Source of the DNA: Butyrivibrio sp.
Lineage (GTDB): Bacteria; Bacillota; Clostridia; Lachnospirales; Lachnospiraceae
Assembly: GCA_015056575.1 (NCBI GenBank)
Contig: SVGA01000002.1
Coordinates: 173,599-237,598 of the forward strand
Length of the DNA stretch: 64,000 nt
Reading direction: 5' to 3'
The position numbers were made by a program, and so were the translations under genes. Under the pieces are notes generated by a model that made no database searches, was not told where the DNA came from, and saw only the letters and a list, made by a program, of their open reading frames with translations. Below, in pieces: positions 29,357 through 39,167 of this stretch (position 1 is its first letter; each line of letters begins with the position of its first letter).

Positions 29357-31288
29357 ATGTTAGATATCAGAGAAAAAACAGATGTAATTGTTATTGGTGC
29401 CGGTCATGCCGGATGTGAAGCTGCTCTTGCCTGCTCAAGGCTTGGGCTTTCGACTGTTGTCTTTACCATGAGTGCTGACAATATTGCTTTCATGCCCTGT
29501 AATCCTCACATTGGAGGATCCTCAAAGGGACATCTGGTAAGAGAGATTGATGCTCTCGGAGGAGAGATGGGAAAAGTGATCGATAAGACTTTCCTTCAAT
29601 CCAAGATGCTCAATACTTCCAAGGGGCCTGCTGTTCATTCCTTGAGATGCCAGGCTGACAAAATGGAATACTCCAAAGCTATGAGAAGAGTTTTGGAAGA
29701 GCAGGAAAATCTTACGATCAAGCAGGCGGAAGTTTCAGAAATCCTTTTTGAAGAAATGAATGATGAGACTTTGAAAAGAGATGGCTATAAGAAAAAGATC
29801 ATCGGAGTCAGGATCTTCTCCGGAATCATTTATGAAGCAAAGGCTGTTATTCTTTGTACCGGAACATATTTAAAGAGCCGTTGTCTTACGGGAGAGGCAA
29901 TAACCTACAGCGGACCAAACGGTCTTTTACCTTCTAACTATTTATCCGAATCCCTTATCAAAGCCGGTATAGAGCTTAGAAGATTTAAGACAGGAACTCC
30001 GGCCCGTATGGACGGACGTTCCATAGATTACTCCAAGATGACAGAACAGTTTGGAGATACGCCTGTAATTCCTTTTTCATTTGATACAGATCCGGCTGAA
30101 GTTCAAAGACCCCAGGTTTCCTGCTGGCTTACATATACAAACGAAAAAACACATGAAATAATACGACAAAACATAGACAGATCACCTATATATGCAGGAG
30201 TCATAGAAGGTGTTGGTCCAAGGTACTGTCCTTCAATCGAGGATAAGGTGGTTAAGTTCCCTGATCATGAAAGACATCAGGTTTTTGTTGAACCTGAAGG
30301 AACTTATACCAACGAGATGTACATTGACGGAATGTCCTCTTCACTCCCTGAAGATGTTCAACTTGCAATGTACAGAACAGTTCCCGGTCTTGAGAACTGT
30401 AAGATCGTTAAAAATGCATATGCTATTGAATACGATTGTCTTTGTCCGGGACAGCTTCATCCCACATTGGAGATAAAGAATATAAGAGGCCTCTTTAGTG
30501 CCGGTCAGTTTAACGGTAGCAGTGGTTATGAGGAAGCAGCTGCTCAGGGTCTTTATGCAGGTATCAATGCTTCAATGCAGATCCTTGGAAAAGACTATAT
30601 TTCAATTGACAGGTCACAGGGGTATATCGGAGTTTTGGTTGATGATCTTGTAACCAAGGAGAACTTTGAGCCTTACAGAATGATGACCTCCCGAGCTGAA
30701 TACAGATTACTTCTTCGTCAGGACAATGCTGATATAAGACTTCGCAAAAAGGGGTACGAAGTAGGTCTTATCAGTGAGGAGCAATATCAGAAGCTACTTT
30801 TAAAAGAAGAGCAGATTGAAAAAGAAGTAGTAAGACTTAAGAAGACAGTAGTTGGTGCCAATGCCAAAATGCAATCCTTCATGGAAAAGAATGGAAGCTC
30901 CCCTTTAAAGACTGCAACTTCACTTGCGGAACTCATATGTCGTCCGGAATTTAATTATGAGAATATAAAAGAGATAGATCCGGAGAGGGTAGATCTTCCC
31001 AATGATGTGAAAGAGCAGGTTGAGATCACTATCAGATATGAAGGATATATTGACAGGCAACAAAGACAGGTTGATCAGTTCAGAAAACTTGAATCGAAAT
31101 TAATACCTGCTGATATTGATTATGATGATGTATCAAGCTTACGTCTTGAGGCAAGACAAAAGTTGGAGAAGTTCAGACCGGTAAATATCGGACAGGCATC
31201 CAGAATAGGTGGAGTTAATCCTGCAGATATTTCTGTGCTGATAATTTATCTTGATTCATTACGTCGAGGACAGAGTGATGAGAACTAA
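29357..31288 (+). CDS. mnmG: tRNA uridine 5-carboxymethylaminomethyl modification enzyme MnmG
   Basis: A 643-residue FAD enzyme, partner of MnmE. The dinucleotide-binding motif [14 protein letters not shown] is at the N-terminus; the GidA signatures GPKYCPSIE-like [11 protein letters not shown] and [19 protein letters not shown] and the [14 protein letters not shown] segment are present. Full family length. Translationally close to mnmE and overlapping rsmG. Confidence 0.97.
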   Translation: MLDIREKTDVIVIGAGHAGCEAALACSRLGLSTVVFTMSADNIAFMPCNPHIGGSSKGHLVREIDALGGEMGKVIDKTFLQSKMLNTSKGPAVHSLRCQADKMEYSKAMRRVLEEQENLTIKQAEVSEILFEEMNDETLKRDGYKKKIIGVRIFSGIIYEAKAVILCTGTYLKSRCLTGEAITYSGPNGLLPSNYLSESLIKAGIELRRFKTGTPARMDGRSIDYSKMTEQFGDTPVIPFSFDTDPAEVQRPQVSCWLTYTNEKTHEIIRQNIDRSPIYAGVIEGVGPRYCPSIEDKVVKFPDHERHQVFVEPEGTYTNEMYIDGMSSSLPEDVQLAMYRTVPGLENCKIVKNAYAIEYDCLCPGQLHPTLEIKNIRGLFSAGQFNGSSGYEEAAAQGLYAGINASMQILGKDYISIDRSQGYIGVLVDDLVTKENFEPYRMMTSRAEYRLLLRQDNADIRLRKKGYEVGLISEEQYQKLLLKEEQIEKEVVRLKKTVVGANAKMQSFMEKNGSSPLKTATSLAELICRPEFNYENIKEIDPERVDLPNDVKEQVEITIRYEGYIDRQQRQVDQFRKLESKLIPADIDYDDVSSLRLEARQKLEKFRPVNIGQASRIGGVNPADISVLIIYLDSLRRGQSDEN

Positions 31289-32018
31289 GTACAAAAAGAT
31301 GATCGGAGATTTTTCGAAATATAATATCGAGCTTTCCGATGAACAGCTTGAGCAGTTTGATACCTACTATTCAATGCTGGTTGAGTGGAACAAGGTTATG
31401 AACCTTACAGGCATTACAGAATTCGATGATGTATGCAGACTTCACTTTACCGATAGCATCAGCAGTGCACAGTATTTTGATTTTCAGGGAAAAGAAATAT
31501 CGCTTATAGATATAGGTACCGGAGCAGGTTTTCCCGGTATTCCTCTTAAGATAGTTTTTCCGGAATTGAATATCACATTACTTGATTCACTGAATAAGAG
31601 ACTTAACTTTTTAAATGCAGTTATAGATGAATTGCATCTTAATGATTCTGGTTCTATCAAAACACTTCATGGAAGAGCGGAAGACTTTTGTCAGAAGAAG
31701 GACGGATCACTTCGAGAAACATTTGATGTTGCAGTATCAAGAGCAGTTGCAAACATGGCTACTCTGTCGGAATATTGTCTTCCCTATGTAAAGGTAGGAG
31801 GATATTTCCTTGCATATAAAAGTGAAAAAGCAGAAGAGGAACTTACTGATGCTAAGGGTGCAATACATCTTCTTGGTGGTAAACTTGAATCCTCCAATGA
31901 ATTTCTTTTACCCGGATCGGATGTTTCCAGAACAATATGTGTAGTTAAGAAGGTAGAACCTACTTCTAAGAAGTATCCCCGTAAGGCCGGAGTTCCTTCA
32001 AAGCAACCTCTTAAATAG
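31278..32018 (+). CDS. rsmG: 16S rRNA (guanine-527-N7) methyltransferase
   Basis: A 246-residue SAM-dependent methyltransferase acting on 16S rRNA G527. Motif I is [19 protein letters not shown]; further motifs [17 protein letters not shown] and VGGYFLAYK are clear. Loss of RsmG gives low-level streptomycin resistance in other bacteria. The frame opens at 31251, but the ATG at 31278 has a GAGG about 9 bases upstream and overlaps mnmG by only 11 bp. Last gene of the mnmE-mnmG-rsmG unit. Confidence 0.95.
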   Translation: MRTKYKKMIGDFSKYNIELSDEQLEQFDTYYSMLVEWNKVMNLTGITEFDDVCRLHFTDSISSAQYFDFQGKEISLIDIGTGAGFPGIPLKIVFPELNITLLDSLNKRLNFLNAVIDELHLNDSGSIKTLHGRAEDFCQKKDGSLRETFDVAVSRAVANMATLSEYCLPYVKVGGYFLAYKSEKAEEELTDAKGAIHLLGGKLESSNEFLLPGSDVSRTICVVKKVEPTSKKYPRKAGVPSKQPLK

Positions 32019-32050
32019 ATATAGTGGTTGTCAGTATTTTTTACACAAAA

Positions 32051-32066
32051 TGTTTCACGTGAAACA
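32051..32066. promoter_or_regulatory. parS: parS centromere site 1 (perfect)
   Basis: TGTTTCACGTGAAACA, the exact consensus ParB-binding palindrome. It lies 257 bp ahead of parA. Confidence 0.97.
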
Positions 32067-32099
32067 TTACATTCAGATACAATTTAAAACACCAAAAAT

Positions 32100-32115
32100 T
32101 GTTTCACGTGAAACA
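32100..32115. promoter_or_regulatory. parS: parS centromere site 2 (perfect)
   Basis: A second exact TGTTTCACGTGAAACA, 49 bp (start to start) after the first. Confidence 0.97.
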
Positions 32116-32135
32116 TATAAACCCAAGATATTGTG

Positions 32136-32151
32136 AGTTCCACGTGAAACA
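32136..32151. promoter_or_regulatory. parS: parS-like site 3 (two mismatches)
   Basis: AGTTCCACGTGAAACA differs from parS at positions 1 and 5. It is 36 bp after site 2 and completes a three-site cluster ahead of parA. Confidence 0.75.
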
Positions 32152-32307
32152 TCAAAATATAGTTAATAAATTGTTCAATTTAAAACTACAATTATTACCA
32201 CAATATATAGTTTAGTGAGCATATTATCCTTGGCAATCAAAAATTATTATAATCGCAGTCTATATTTTGTGATAAAATCATAATAGCGTTTATGAGTTGG
32301 AGGAATG

Positions 32308-33084
32308 ATGGGTAGAATAATAGCAATCGCAAATCAAAAGGGTGGTGTAGGTAAGACTACGACCACCATCAATCTTGCTGCCGCTCTGGCAGAAAAAAAG
32401 AAGAAAGTTCTGGTAGTGGATACCGATCCCCAGGGAAATACAACAAGTGGTTTTGGTCTGGACAGAGCTCAGATTGAGAATACAATCTATCAGTTGATGA
32501 TCGATGAGTGCTCAATTGACGAGGCAATAATCAAAGATGTTCTTGAAGATCTTCCCGGTCTTGATATACTTCCTGCTAATGTAGATCTGGCAGCTGTCGA
32601 AGTAGAACTTATGGATGTTGAAGAAAAGGAGTTCATTCTTCAGAGAGCTCTTAGTGAAGTAAAGGATAAATACGATTTTATCGTGATTGATTGCCCGCCT
32701 TCACTTAGTATGCTGACAGTTAATTCCATGACCAGTGCCAGCACGGTACTTGTTCCCATTCAGTGTGAGTATTACGCGCTGGAAGGATTAAGCCAGTTGA
32801 TCCATACTGTTAACCTGGTAAAAGACAGATTGAATCCCGACCTTGAGATGGAAGGTGTAGTGTTCACCATGTTTGATTCAAGAACAAACCTTTCTCTTCA
32901 GGTAGTGGAAAATGTTAAAGAGAATATCGAGGAGCATGTCTACAAGACAATCATCCCCAGGAATATTCGTCTTGCAGAAGCACCCAGTTACGGTCTGCCT
33001 ATTACTCTGTATGAACCCAAGTCTGCCGGAGCAGAAGCATACAGATTACTGGCTCAGGAAATAATTGACAGAAAATTTAAATAA
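32308..33084 (+). CDS. parA: Chromosome partitioning ATPase ParA/Soj
   Basis: A 258-residue ATPase with the deviant Walker A NQKGGVGKTTTTINLA and DTDPQGNTTSGFG. With ParB and the adjacent parS sites it should segregate origins and, as Soj, influence DnaA. Two ATGs stand in tandem at 32305 and 32308; the second is better placed (4 bp) relative to TTGGAGG, so it is preferred. The parB gene follows after 17 bp. Confidence 0.96.
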   Translation: MGRIIAIANQKGGVGKTTTTINLAAALAEKKKKVLVVDTDPQGNTTSGFGLDRAQIENTIYQLMIDECSIDEAIIKDVLEDLPGLDILPANVDLAAVEVELMDVEEKEFILQRALSEVKDKYDFIVIDCPPSLSMLTVNSMTSASTVLVPIQCEYYALEGLSQLIHTVNLVKDRLNPDLEMEGVVFTMFDSRTNLSLQVVENVKENIEEHVYKTIIPRNIRLAEAPSYGLPITLYEPKSAGAEAYRLLAQEIIDRKFK

Positions 33085-33101
33085 TATACGGAGGAAATAC
33101 A

Positions 33102-33989
33102 ATGGCAGCAAAGAGGGGACTGGGCAAGGGTCTTGATGCAATGATCCCTGCAAAGAAAACAGTTGCTAAGTCAAAGCCTGTAGTGGAGAACCACGTTGAG
33201 GGACAGGTAGTTAATGTAAATATTACAAAGGTTGAACCCAACAGGAATCAGCCCAGAAAAACTTTTGATGAAGACAGTATGGAGGATATGATCGACAGTA
33301 TCAAACAGATCGGTATCATCAATCCTCTTATAGTAGTAGACAAGGGCGATCATTTCATGATCGTCGGCGGTGAGAGAAGATGGAGAGCTGCTCAGAAGGT
33401 TGGGTTAAAAGAGGTCCCTGTAATAATCAAGGATCTGACCGAGGAGCAGATCGCAGTTTACTCTATCATTGATAACGTTCAGAGAGAAGATGTAAATCCC
33501 ATCGAGGCAGCGCTGGCTTTCCAGAAGCTCATCGATGATTTCGGATATACTCAGGATGCTATTGCAAAAAACATTTCAAAGAGCCGAGTTTATGTCACCA
33601 ACTCCTTAAGACTTCTTAAGCTCTGTGACAAGGTTCGTGAGATGGTAGTTCAGGGCCAGCTTTCTACCGGTCATGCAAGAGCACTTATTCCTGTAGAGGA
33701 TCCCGACCAGCAGTTTGAACTTGCTCAGAAGGTGTTCGATGAGGAACTCAGTGTAAGAGCTGCTGAGAAGATGGTCAAGAATCTTGGTAAGACCAAACCC
33801 AAGAAGACCAAGACAAATACCAGTCAGAGTCTTGATGCAGTTTACGGACAGCTGTCTGAGAAGTGTAAGCAGGCCATCGGAACAAAGGTTGAGATTATTT
33901 CCAAGGGAGACGGAACCGGTAAGATTGAAATCGAGTTCTACAGTTCCGACGATCTTGAGAAGATCACCGACAGACTTTGCAGAGAATGA
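33102..33989 (+). CDS. parB: Chromosome partitioning protein ParB/Spo0J
   Basis: A 295-residue ParB. It begins MAAKRGLGKGLDAMIP, typical of ParA-interacting tails, followed by the ParB N domain with the CTP-binding motifs (VGGERRWRAAQ and NVQREDVNPIEEA-like NVQREDVNPIEAA), the HTH (DAIAKNISKSRVYVTNSLRLL) and a C-terminal dimer domain. It should load on the three upstream parS sites. No noc paralogue is seen in the window. Confidence 0.96.
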   Translation: MAAKRGLGKGLDAMIPAKKTVAKSKPVVENHVEGQVVNVNITKVEPNRNQPRKTFDEDSMEDMIDSIKQIGIINPLIVVDKGDHFMIVGGERRWRAAQKVGLKEVPVIIKDLTEEQIAVYSIIDNVQREDVNPIEAALAFQKLIDDFGYTQDAIAKNISKSRVYVTNSLRLLKLCDKVREMVVQGQLSTGHARALIPVEDPDQQFELAQKVFDEELSVRAAEKMVKNLGKTKPKKTKTNTSQSLDAVYGQLSEKCKQAIGTKVEIISKGDGTGKIEIEFYSSDDLEKITDRLCRE

Positions 33990-34010
33990 TCATAAGGTTG
34001 GGGAAATAAT

Positions 34011-34532
34011 ATGAACAGCAATATATTTAGTGCCATCGGACTTGGAAATCTGGATCCGGCAATTCTCTTTATCGTAATGCTGGTTCTGGTGATAGTTCTT
34101 TTTGTATTAAACATTGTTCAGTCCAAGAAGCTGACAAAACTTACCAGGAAGTATAATAAATTCATGAACGGTAAGGAGGCTGAATCTCTGGAGGAGGAGA
34201 TCGTAGGTCTTTTCCATGATAACAGGATGATCAGGGCTGAGAATGATAAGAACCGTAAGGATATTATCGATATCAACAGAAGACTGGGCAGGACTTTCCA
34301 GAAAATTGGTCTTGAGAAGTATGATGCATTCAGTCATGACGGAGGAAGGCTCAGCTTTGCTCTCTGTATGTTGGATGAGAATGATAACGGATTTCTTTTA
34401 AATTCAGTTCATAATTCAGATGGAATGAACTATTCATATTCAAAGGCTATCAAAGCCGGAGTGGCAGACGTGGAACTGAGTAAGGATGAAAAGAGAGCGC
34501 TGGACAAGGCGCTGAACAGCGAAAACAGATAA
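34011..34532 (+). CDS. DUF4446 membrane protein
   Basis: A 173-residue protein with a single N-terminal membrane helix (about residues 17-38) and a cytosolic part containing a coiled region and the motif RTFQKIGLEKYDAFSHDGGRLSFALCML cut at its family core (QKIGLEKYDAFSHDGG). This domain is frequent next to parB or serS in clostridia. Function unknown. It starts 21 bp after parB, probably co-transcribed. Confidence 0.88.
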   Translation: MNSNIFSAIGLGNLDPAILFIVMLVLVIVLFVLNIVQSKKLTKLTRKYNKFMNGKEAESLEEEIVGLFHDNRMIRAENDKNRKDIIDINRRLGRTFQKIGLEKYDAFSHDGGRLSFALCMLDENDNGFLLNSVHNSDGMNYSYSKAIKAGVADVELSKDEKRALDKALNSENR

Positions 34533-34584
34533 TATTTAATAAAATATAATTGTTTAAAATATATTTATAGCGGAGGAGATCAAC

Positions 34585-35874
34585 ATGATCGACATTAAGT
34601 TCCTAAGAGAAAATCCTGATGTAGTCAGGGAGAACATCAAGAAGAAATTCCAGGATGAGAAGCTCCCTCTGGTGGACGAGGTTATCGCCTTAGACACAGA
34701 GAGAAGAAGCAATCAGCAGAAGGCTGATGAGATCAGAGCTCACAGAAATAAGATTTCCAAGGAAATAGGAAGCCTTATGGCTCAGGGCAAGAAGGAAGAG
34801 GCAATGGCTCTCAAGGATGAAGTTGCCAAGGAAGCCAAGGAGCTCGAGGAGCTTGAGGCTAAGCAGAAGGAGCTGGATGAGCAGGTTACAAATAAGATGA
34901 TGATCATTCCCCAGATCATCGATGATTCAGTTCCCATCGGAAAAGATGATTCAGAGAACGTTGAGATCCAGAAATACGGTGAGCCTGTAGTTCCCGATTT
35001 CGAGATCCCTTATCACACAGATATCATGGAGAGCTTTTGCGGTATCGACCTTGATGCAGCAAGAAGAGTTGCAGGTAACGGTTTCTATTACCTCATGGGT
35101 GACATCGCAAGACTTCACTCGGCAGTTATTTCCTATGCGAGAGATTTCATGATCGACAGAGGATTCACCTACTGCGTACCTCCTTTCATGATCCACGGAA
35201 ACGTTGTTGCCGGTGTTATGAGCTTCCCTGAGATGGAGGCCATGATGTACAAGATTGAGGGCGAGGACCTGTACCTTATCGGAACCAGTGAGCACTCAAT
35301 GATCGGTAAGTTCATCGATCAGATCATTCCCGAAGAGCAGATGCCTTTGACCCTTACCAGCTACTCACCCTGCTTTAGAAAAGAGAAGGGTGCACACGGA
35401 ATCGAGGAGAGAGGCGTATACAGAATCCATCAGTTTGAGAAGCAGGAGATGGTTGTTATCTGTAAACCTGAGGATTCCAAGACCTGGTATGACAAGCTCT
35501 GGCAGAACACAGTAGATCTTTTCAGAACTCTGGATATTCCCGTAAGAACACTGGAGTGCTGCTCAGGAGATCTTGCAGATCTTAAGTGCAAGAGCTGCGA
35601 TGTTGAGGCATGGTCACCCAGACAGAAGAAGTACTTCGAGGTAGGAAGCTGCTCCAACCTTGGAGATGCCCAGGCCAGAAGACTTAAGATCAGGATCAAG
35701 GGTAAGGACGGCAATTATCTCGCCCATACCCTTAACAATACAGTTGTTGCTCCTCCCAGAATGCTCATCGCATTCCTTGAGAATAACCTTCAGGCTGACG
35801 GAACCGTTAAGATTCCTGAAGTTCTCAGGCCTTACATGGGAGGAAAAGAGCTTCTTGTTCCCAATAAGAAGTAA
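34585..35874 (+). CDS. serS: Serine--tRNA ligase
   Basis: A 429-residue class II synthetase that charges tRNA-Ser. The N-terminal coiled-coil arm is at about residues 30-100; motif 2 is CFRKEKGAHGIEERGVYRIH; the C-terminal block reads LAHTLNNTVVAPPRMLIAF then LRPYMGG. The last block departs from the common bacterial NGSGLAVGR pattern, placing it in a divergent subgroup. GCGGAGGAG precedes the ATG. No T-box is visible in the short upstream gap. Confidence 0.95.
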   Translation: MIDIKFLRENPDVVRENIKKKFQDEKLPLVDEVIALDTERRSNQQKADEIRAHRNKISKEIGSLMAQGKKEEAMALKDEVAKEAKELEELEAKQKELDEQVTNKMMIIPQIIDDSVPIGKDDSENVEIQKYGEPVVPDFEIPYHTDIMESFCGIDLDAARRVAGNGFYYLMGDIARLHSAVISYARDFMIDRGFTYCVPPFMIHGNVVAGVMSFPEMEAMMYKIEGEDLYLIGTSEHSMIGKFIDQIIPEEQMPLTLTSYSPCFRKEKGAHGIEERGVYRIHQFEKQEMVVICKPEDSKTWYDKLWQNTVDLFRTLDIPVRTLECCSGDLADLKCKSCDVEAWSPRQKKYFEVGSCSNLGDAQARRLKIRIKGKDGNYLAHTLNNTVVAPPRMLIAFLENNLQADGTVKIPEVLRPYMGGKELLVPNKK

Positions 35875-35900
35875 TTTTTCCGGAAAAGAGGTAGTACCCG

Positions 35901-36788
35901 TTGCATAGATATTTAAGGGCTGTGGGATTTTCCAACATCAAGGACAGAAAAGAATTAACAAATCTCATAACCAGCACAATTCAGCAGGCCCAGAGGCGGT
36001 CCTATATCACTAATAACGACAATGTGATCCTGTCGGAGTTTGACAGAGACTACGCCGATGACATCGGGATCGCGGTTTGTGGAGAATTTGACGATGAGGA
36101 TAAGTTCATCTACGAATATTACTATCCGTATCTTGTTCCCTCCGCAATCAGCACCGAAGAGGACCTGAACGTAGAGCGCCACGCGGCAAACTATTCCTAC
36201 GCAGGCGTTTGCAACGAACCCAGGATCGGGGTCACCCTCATCTTTTACCTTCAGAACATGATCCCGTATGTAAAGTACGAGAACGAAGATAAGTTTCCGA
36301 TAAAGGGGACGACCCTAAGCCTTTCCGCTCTCTCGGTCAAGGGGCAGATCCTTATGCCCATACACAAGACCGAAGAGGAAAAAGAGGCAGCTAAGAAGAA
36401 AAACATATACAGAAATAAACTTATAAATAATGCCAGAAGAGGGGATGAGACAGCTATCGAGTCCCTGACTCTGGAGGACATGGATCTTTATACCACACTG
36501 TCCAAGAAGATCCGCAAGCAGGATGTTTACAGTCTCGTTGATACTTACTTTATGCCCTATGGCGTGGAGTGTGACCACTATTCTGTTCTCGGAGAAGTGG
36601 TCAGCACGAAGCTGGTGGAGAACAAGTTTACCGGCGAGTTTGTTTATATCATGAGGATCAATTGCAATGACCTTGAGTTCGATGTCTGCATCAACAGGGA
36701 GGACCTTTTGGGAGAACCTGCTGTAGGACGAAGATTCAAGGGAAATATATGGATGCAGGGATATATCAATTATCCAGAGGCCAACTAA
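35901..36788 (+). CDS. DUF3881 family protein
   Basis: A 295-residue soluble protein beginning MHRYLRAVGFSNI, the hallmark start of DUF3881, a family I know chiefly from Lachnospiraceae. The start codon is TTG at 35901 with AAGAGGT eight bases upstream. No catalytic motif or membrane segment is recognised. It lies between serS (26 bp before) and deoD (15 bp after) on the same strand. Function unknown. Confidence 0.8.
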   Translation: MHRYLRAVGFSNIKDRKELTNLITSTIQQAQRRSYITNNDNVILSEFDRDYADDIGIAVCGEFDDEDKFIYEYYYPYLVPSAISTEEDLNVERHAANYSYAGVCNEPRIGVTLIFYLQNMIPYVKYENEDKFPIKGTTLSLSALSVKGQILMPIHKTEEEKEAAKKKNIYRNKLINNARRGDETAIESLTLEDMDLYTTLSKKIRKQDVYSLVDTYFMPYGVECDHYSVLGEVVSTKLVENKFTGEFVYIMRINCNDLEFDVCINREDLLGEPAVGRRFKGNIWMQGYINYPEAN

Positions 36789-36803
36789 AAGGAGGAAAAG
36801 ATT

Positions 36804-37511
36804 ATGGCAACACCCCACAACAGTGCTGAAAAAGGCGATTTTGCAAAAACCGTTCTCATGTCCGGTGATCCTTTAAGGGCTAAATTCATCGCAGAGAACT
36901 TTCTTACAGATGTTAAGTGTGTAAATGAAGTAAGAGGAATGCTGGGCTTTACCGGTAAGTACCAGGGAAAAGATGTGTCTGTAATGGGACACGGAATGGG
37001 AATCGCTTCGATCGGTATCTACACCTATGAGCTCTTCAATTTCTATGATGTTGACAATATCATCAGAGTAGGCAGCGCAGGCGGCCTTCAGGACAAGGTA
37101 AATGTAATGGACATTATCTTTGCTCAGGGCGCACACACAGATTCCAACTACGGATTCCAGTTCGGACTTCCGGGAACCTTCGCTCCTACATGCAGCTACA
37201 GTATTCTTGAGAAGGCAGTAGCAGTTGCTAAGGAAAAAGGCGTAACTTATCATGTTGGAGATGTCCTTTCCACAGATGCCTTTTATAAGAAGTGCAACGA
37301 GAGTGAACTCTACAGAAAAATGGGAGCTCTTGCAGTAGAGATGGAGACACCTGCTCTTTACATGAACGCAGCAGAGGCAGGTAAGAACGCTCTTACAATC
37401 CTTACATGTTCAGATCATTTATTTAAGGATCAGGACACAACATCAAAGCAGCGTGAGACAGGATTCACGGATATGATGGAGATTGCACTTAAGACTGCAA
37501 TTCAGCTCTGA
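36804..37511 (+). CDS. deoD: Purine-nucleoside phosphorylase, DeoD type
   Basis: A 235-residue hexameric-type phosphorylase that cleaves purine nucleosides to base and (deoxy)ribose 1-phosphate for salvage. Motifs: LMSGDPLRAKFIAENFL, VMGHGMGIASIGIYTYEL, IIRVGSAGGLQ, AVEMETPALYMNA and the active-site CSDHLFKDQDTTSKQRE. Full length. AAAGGAGG lies ahead of the ATG. A terminator follows at once. Confidence 0.96.
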   Translation: MATPHNSAEKGDFAKTVLMSGDPLRAKFIAENFLTDVKCVNEVRGMLGFTGKYQGKDVSVMGHGMGIASIGIYTYELFNFYDVDNIIRVGSAGGLQDKVNVMDIIFAQGAHTDSNYGFQFGLPGTFAPTCSYSILEKAVAVAKEKGVTYHVGDVLSTDAFYKKCNESELYRKMGALAVEMETPALYMNAAEAGKNALTILTCSDHLFKDQDTTSKQRETGFTDMMEIALKTAIQL

Positions 37512-37524
37512 TAAAACAAGAATA

Positions 37525-37560
37525 AAAAGGAAGCTGAGAGTTTCAGCTTCCTTTATTTTT
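37525..37560. terminator. Bidirectional terminator between deoD and the alkyltransferase fusion
   Basis: AAGGAAGCTGA pairs with TCAGCTTCCTT (loop GAGTT), followed by TATTTTTT on the plus strand and by a T-rich run on the minus strand. It overlaps the stop codon of the convergent gene. Confidence 0.9.
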
Positions 37561-38179
37561 TCCATTGATATTTTTTTAGATCAACAACACCGTCTCTAAC
37601 TTCGACTCCCTCAGACTGTAGGATTTCTCCCTGCTTCCAGGCTCCGCCGAATGCATAGTTGCCGGCAAGTTCGCCTTTTGAGTTCACTACACGATGGCAG
37701 GGAATAGTGCCCTGGTCAGGGTTTTTATGAAGAGCATTTCCTACTGCTCTTGCCATCTTTCTATCTCCGGCTTCTTCTGCAACCTGCGCATAAGTTGCTA
37801 CACACCCTTTTGGAATCCTCATAACAGCATCATAGATTCTCTTGGTCGGAGAGTCTGCGATCAGTTCATAGCTCTCAGCTATCATGAGCTTAATGTCTTT
37901 ATCCGGAATGCTCCCATCAAGGATAATTGTATTCCAGTGCTCTTTATTCTGATGATATCCGGGAATCACCGAGCTGTAAGCCTTTCTCCAGAAATATGCT
38001 GTCTCGGGATCAACTTTCACATTAAGATTTATGAAACCTTCACGTTCATAAGTCCAAAGAAATGCTTTTTTATTATACTTATAGCGTACAAGCTGCCAGT
38101 TTGGATCATGGAAAGGCGCTTCCTGATAAGTATCGGGAAAAGATAATCCGTATTTAAGTGCTTCCTCTCTGGTTTTCAT
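37553..38179 (-). CDS. MmcQ/YjbR domain fused to O6-alkylguanine-DNA alkyltransferase domain
   Basis: A 208-residue two-domain protein. Residues 1-110 form an MmcQ/YjbR-like domain (LSFPDTYQEAPFHDPNWQLV; WNTIILDGSIPD). Residues about 113-208 form the DNA-binding/active-site domain of MGMT/Ogt: YDAVMRIPKGCVATYAQVAE, the finger RAVGNALHKNP and the active-site PCHRVV with its methyl-acceptor Cys intact. It lacks the usual AGT N-terminal domain. Likely repair of O6-alkylguanine, with the fused domain giving DNA binding; this last point is inference. Confidence 0.88.
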   Translation of the reverse strand: MKTREEALKYGLSFPDTYQEAPFHDPNWQLVRYKYNKKAFLWTYEREGFINLNVKVDPETAYFWRKAYSSVIPGYHQNKEHWNTIILDGSIPDKDIKLMIAESYELIADSPTKRIYDAVMRIPKGCVATYAQVAEEAGDRKMARAVGNALHKNPDQGTIPCHRVVNSKGELAGNYAFGGAWKQGEILQSEGVEVRDGVVDLKKYQWKK

Positions 38180-38207
38180 GAAATTATTTTATCATATTCG
38201 AAGAGGA

Positions 38208-38897
38208 TTACTCATAATTCACAGTTATTTTTCCGAGTGTTATTTTATCCAGGACTTTGTCATTCATCTCAATCATATGCTCAGGCAATATCTTTTCCTG
38301 AAAATACGCACCATCCCAGTCTAGAAGCTCTTTCGGTTCTTCAGAGAATCCGGCAAAGTTCAAGCTCTTTTCCATAAGGGCGGAATACTTTGACGCAAGC
38401 GCATGCTTTCTTCTAATCTCGATGATTATATCCTCATCTAATCCGGTTCTTCTGATCTGTTCGGAATTCATGCTATTATAAAGAACCTTTGCTTCCTCCA
38501 AGGCCTGCTTCTCTTCGGCGATATCCAGTGTGATACCTTCGGAAGCTGCTTTTTTACTATAGATTTCCTCCAAAATACAGGTGTTTATCGCAGCCTTTTT
38601 TGCGAGATCACAAACAAACTGAGAATCCATTCCTGCCGAAAAATGTGTATTCCACCAATGCTTCGGGTTTTCAGGATCATATATAAGAGCCTGTTTCTGC
38701 ACGAATGCTTCCACCTCATAAATGTAGCAACCAAACTCACGGAGTGTGATTTCGGTATCGTCGACAGTGATCACAGTCTCATCAAGGTGATCCTGATAAT
38801 TAAACCTGCTCAGAATTGTTCCAAGCAGTGCCATAGCTATCAAAATGCAGCTTATGACTATTATGTAAGTGAAGATCTTTTTTTCGTGTTTATTCAT
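38208..38897 (-). CDS. Membrane-anchored SurA_N-like protein, no PPIase domain
   Basis: A 229-residue protein with one N-terminal membrane helix (about residues 9-30). The segment TVITVDDTEITLREFGCYIYEVE resembles the chaperone N-domain start of SurA/PrsA-type foldases, and a long helical region follows. No parvulin domain is present. It could be an extracytoplasmic holdase. It ends 28 bp ahead of the alkyltransferase fusion and starts 33 bp after the LuxR-type gene. Recognition is weak. Confidence 0.5.
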   Translation of the reverse strand: MNKHEKKIFTYIIVISCILIAMALLGTILSRFNYQDHLDETVITVDDTEITLREFGCYIYEVEAFVQKQALIYDPENPKHWWNTHFSAGMDSQFVCDLAKKAAINTCILEEIYSKKAASEGITLDIAEEKQALEEAKVLYNSMNSEQIRRTGLDEDIIIEIRRKHALASKYSALMEKSLNFAGFSEEPKELLDWDGAYFQEKILPEHMIEMNDKVLDKITLGKITVNYE

Positions 38898-38930
38898 TCA
38901 TGCTCCTGCAAAAGATTTCTCTGTTACAGA

Positions 38931-39167
38931 TCATAAGTCCTGTATGAACAGTTCCTTGAATTCTTTTCTTCCCGGAACCCAGGCCTTCTCATAAATGTGC
39001 GTGAAATGATTTTTAACCGTTTGCTCCGAGATCCCGAGCATATAAGCAATCCTATGATTTGAAAACCCCGATATCTTAAGGTATCCGAGTTCCAATTCTC
39101 TCCTCGTAAGTCCGAATTTACGAGCTATATTAAGATATTGCTCTTTCGAAATTTCGGGATCATTCAT
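38931..39167 (-). CDS. Small LuxR-type HTH protein
   Basis: A 78-residue protein that is essentially only a LuxR/GerE helix-turn-helix (FGLTRRELELGYLKISGFSN, HRIAYMLGISEQTVKNHFTH). Receiver and ligand domains are absent. Its start lies inside the end of the membrane-protein gene upstream (8-bp overlap), so the two are translationally coupled and probably act together: a membrane component and a separate DNA-binding component. Confidence 0.82.
   Translation of the reverse strand: MNDPEISKEQYLNIARKFGLTRRELELGYLKISGFSNHRIAYMLGISEQTVKNHFTHIYEKAWVPGRKEFKELFIQDL

Noticed and set aside
34533..34584. A T-box riboswitch ahead of serS
   Set aside because: The gap is 52 bp and AT-rich; too short for a T-box and no conserved box seen.
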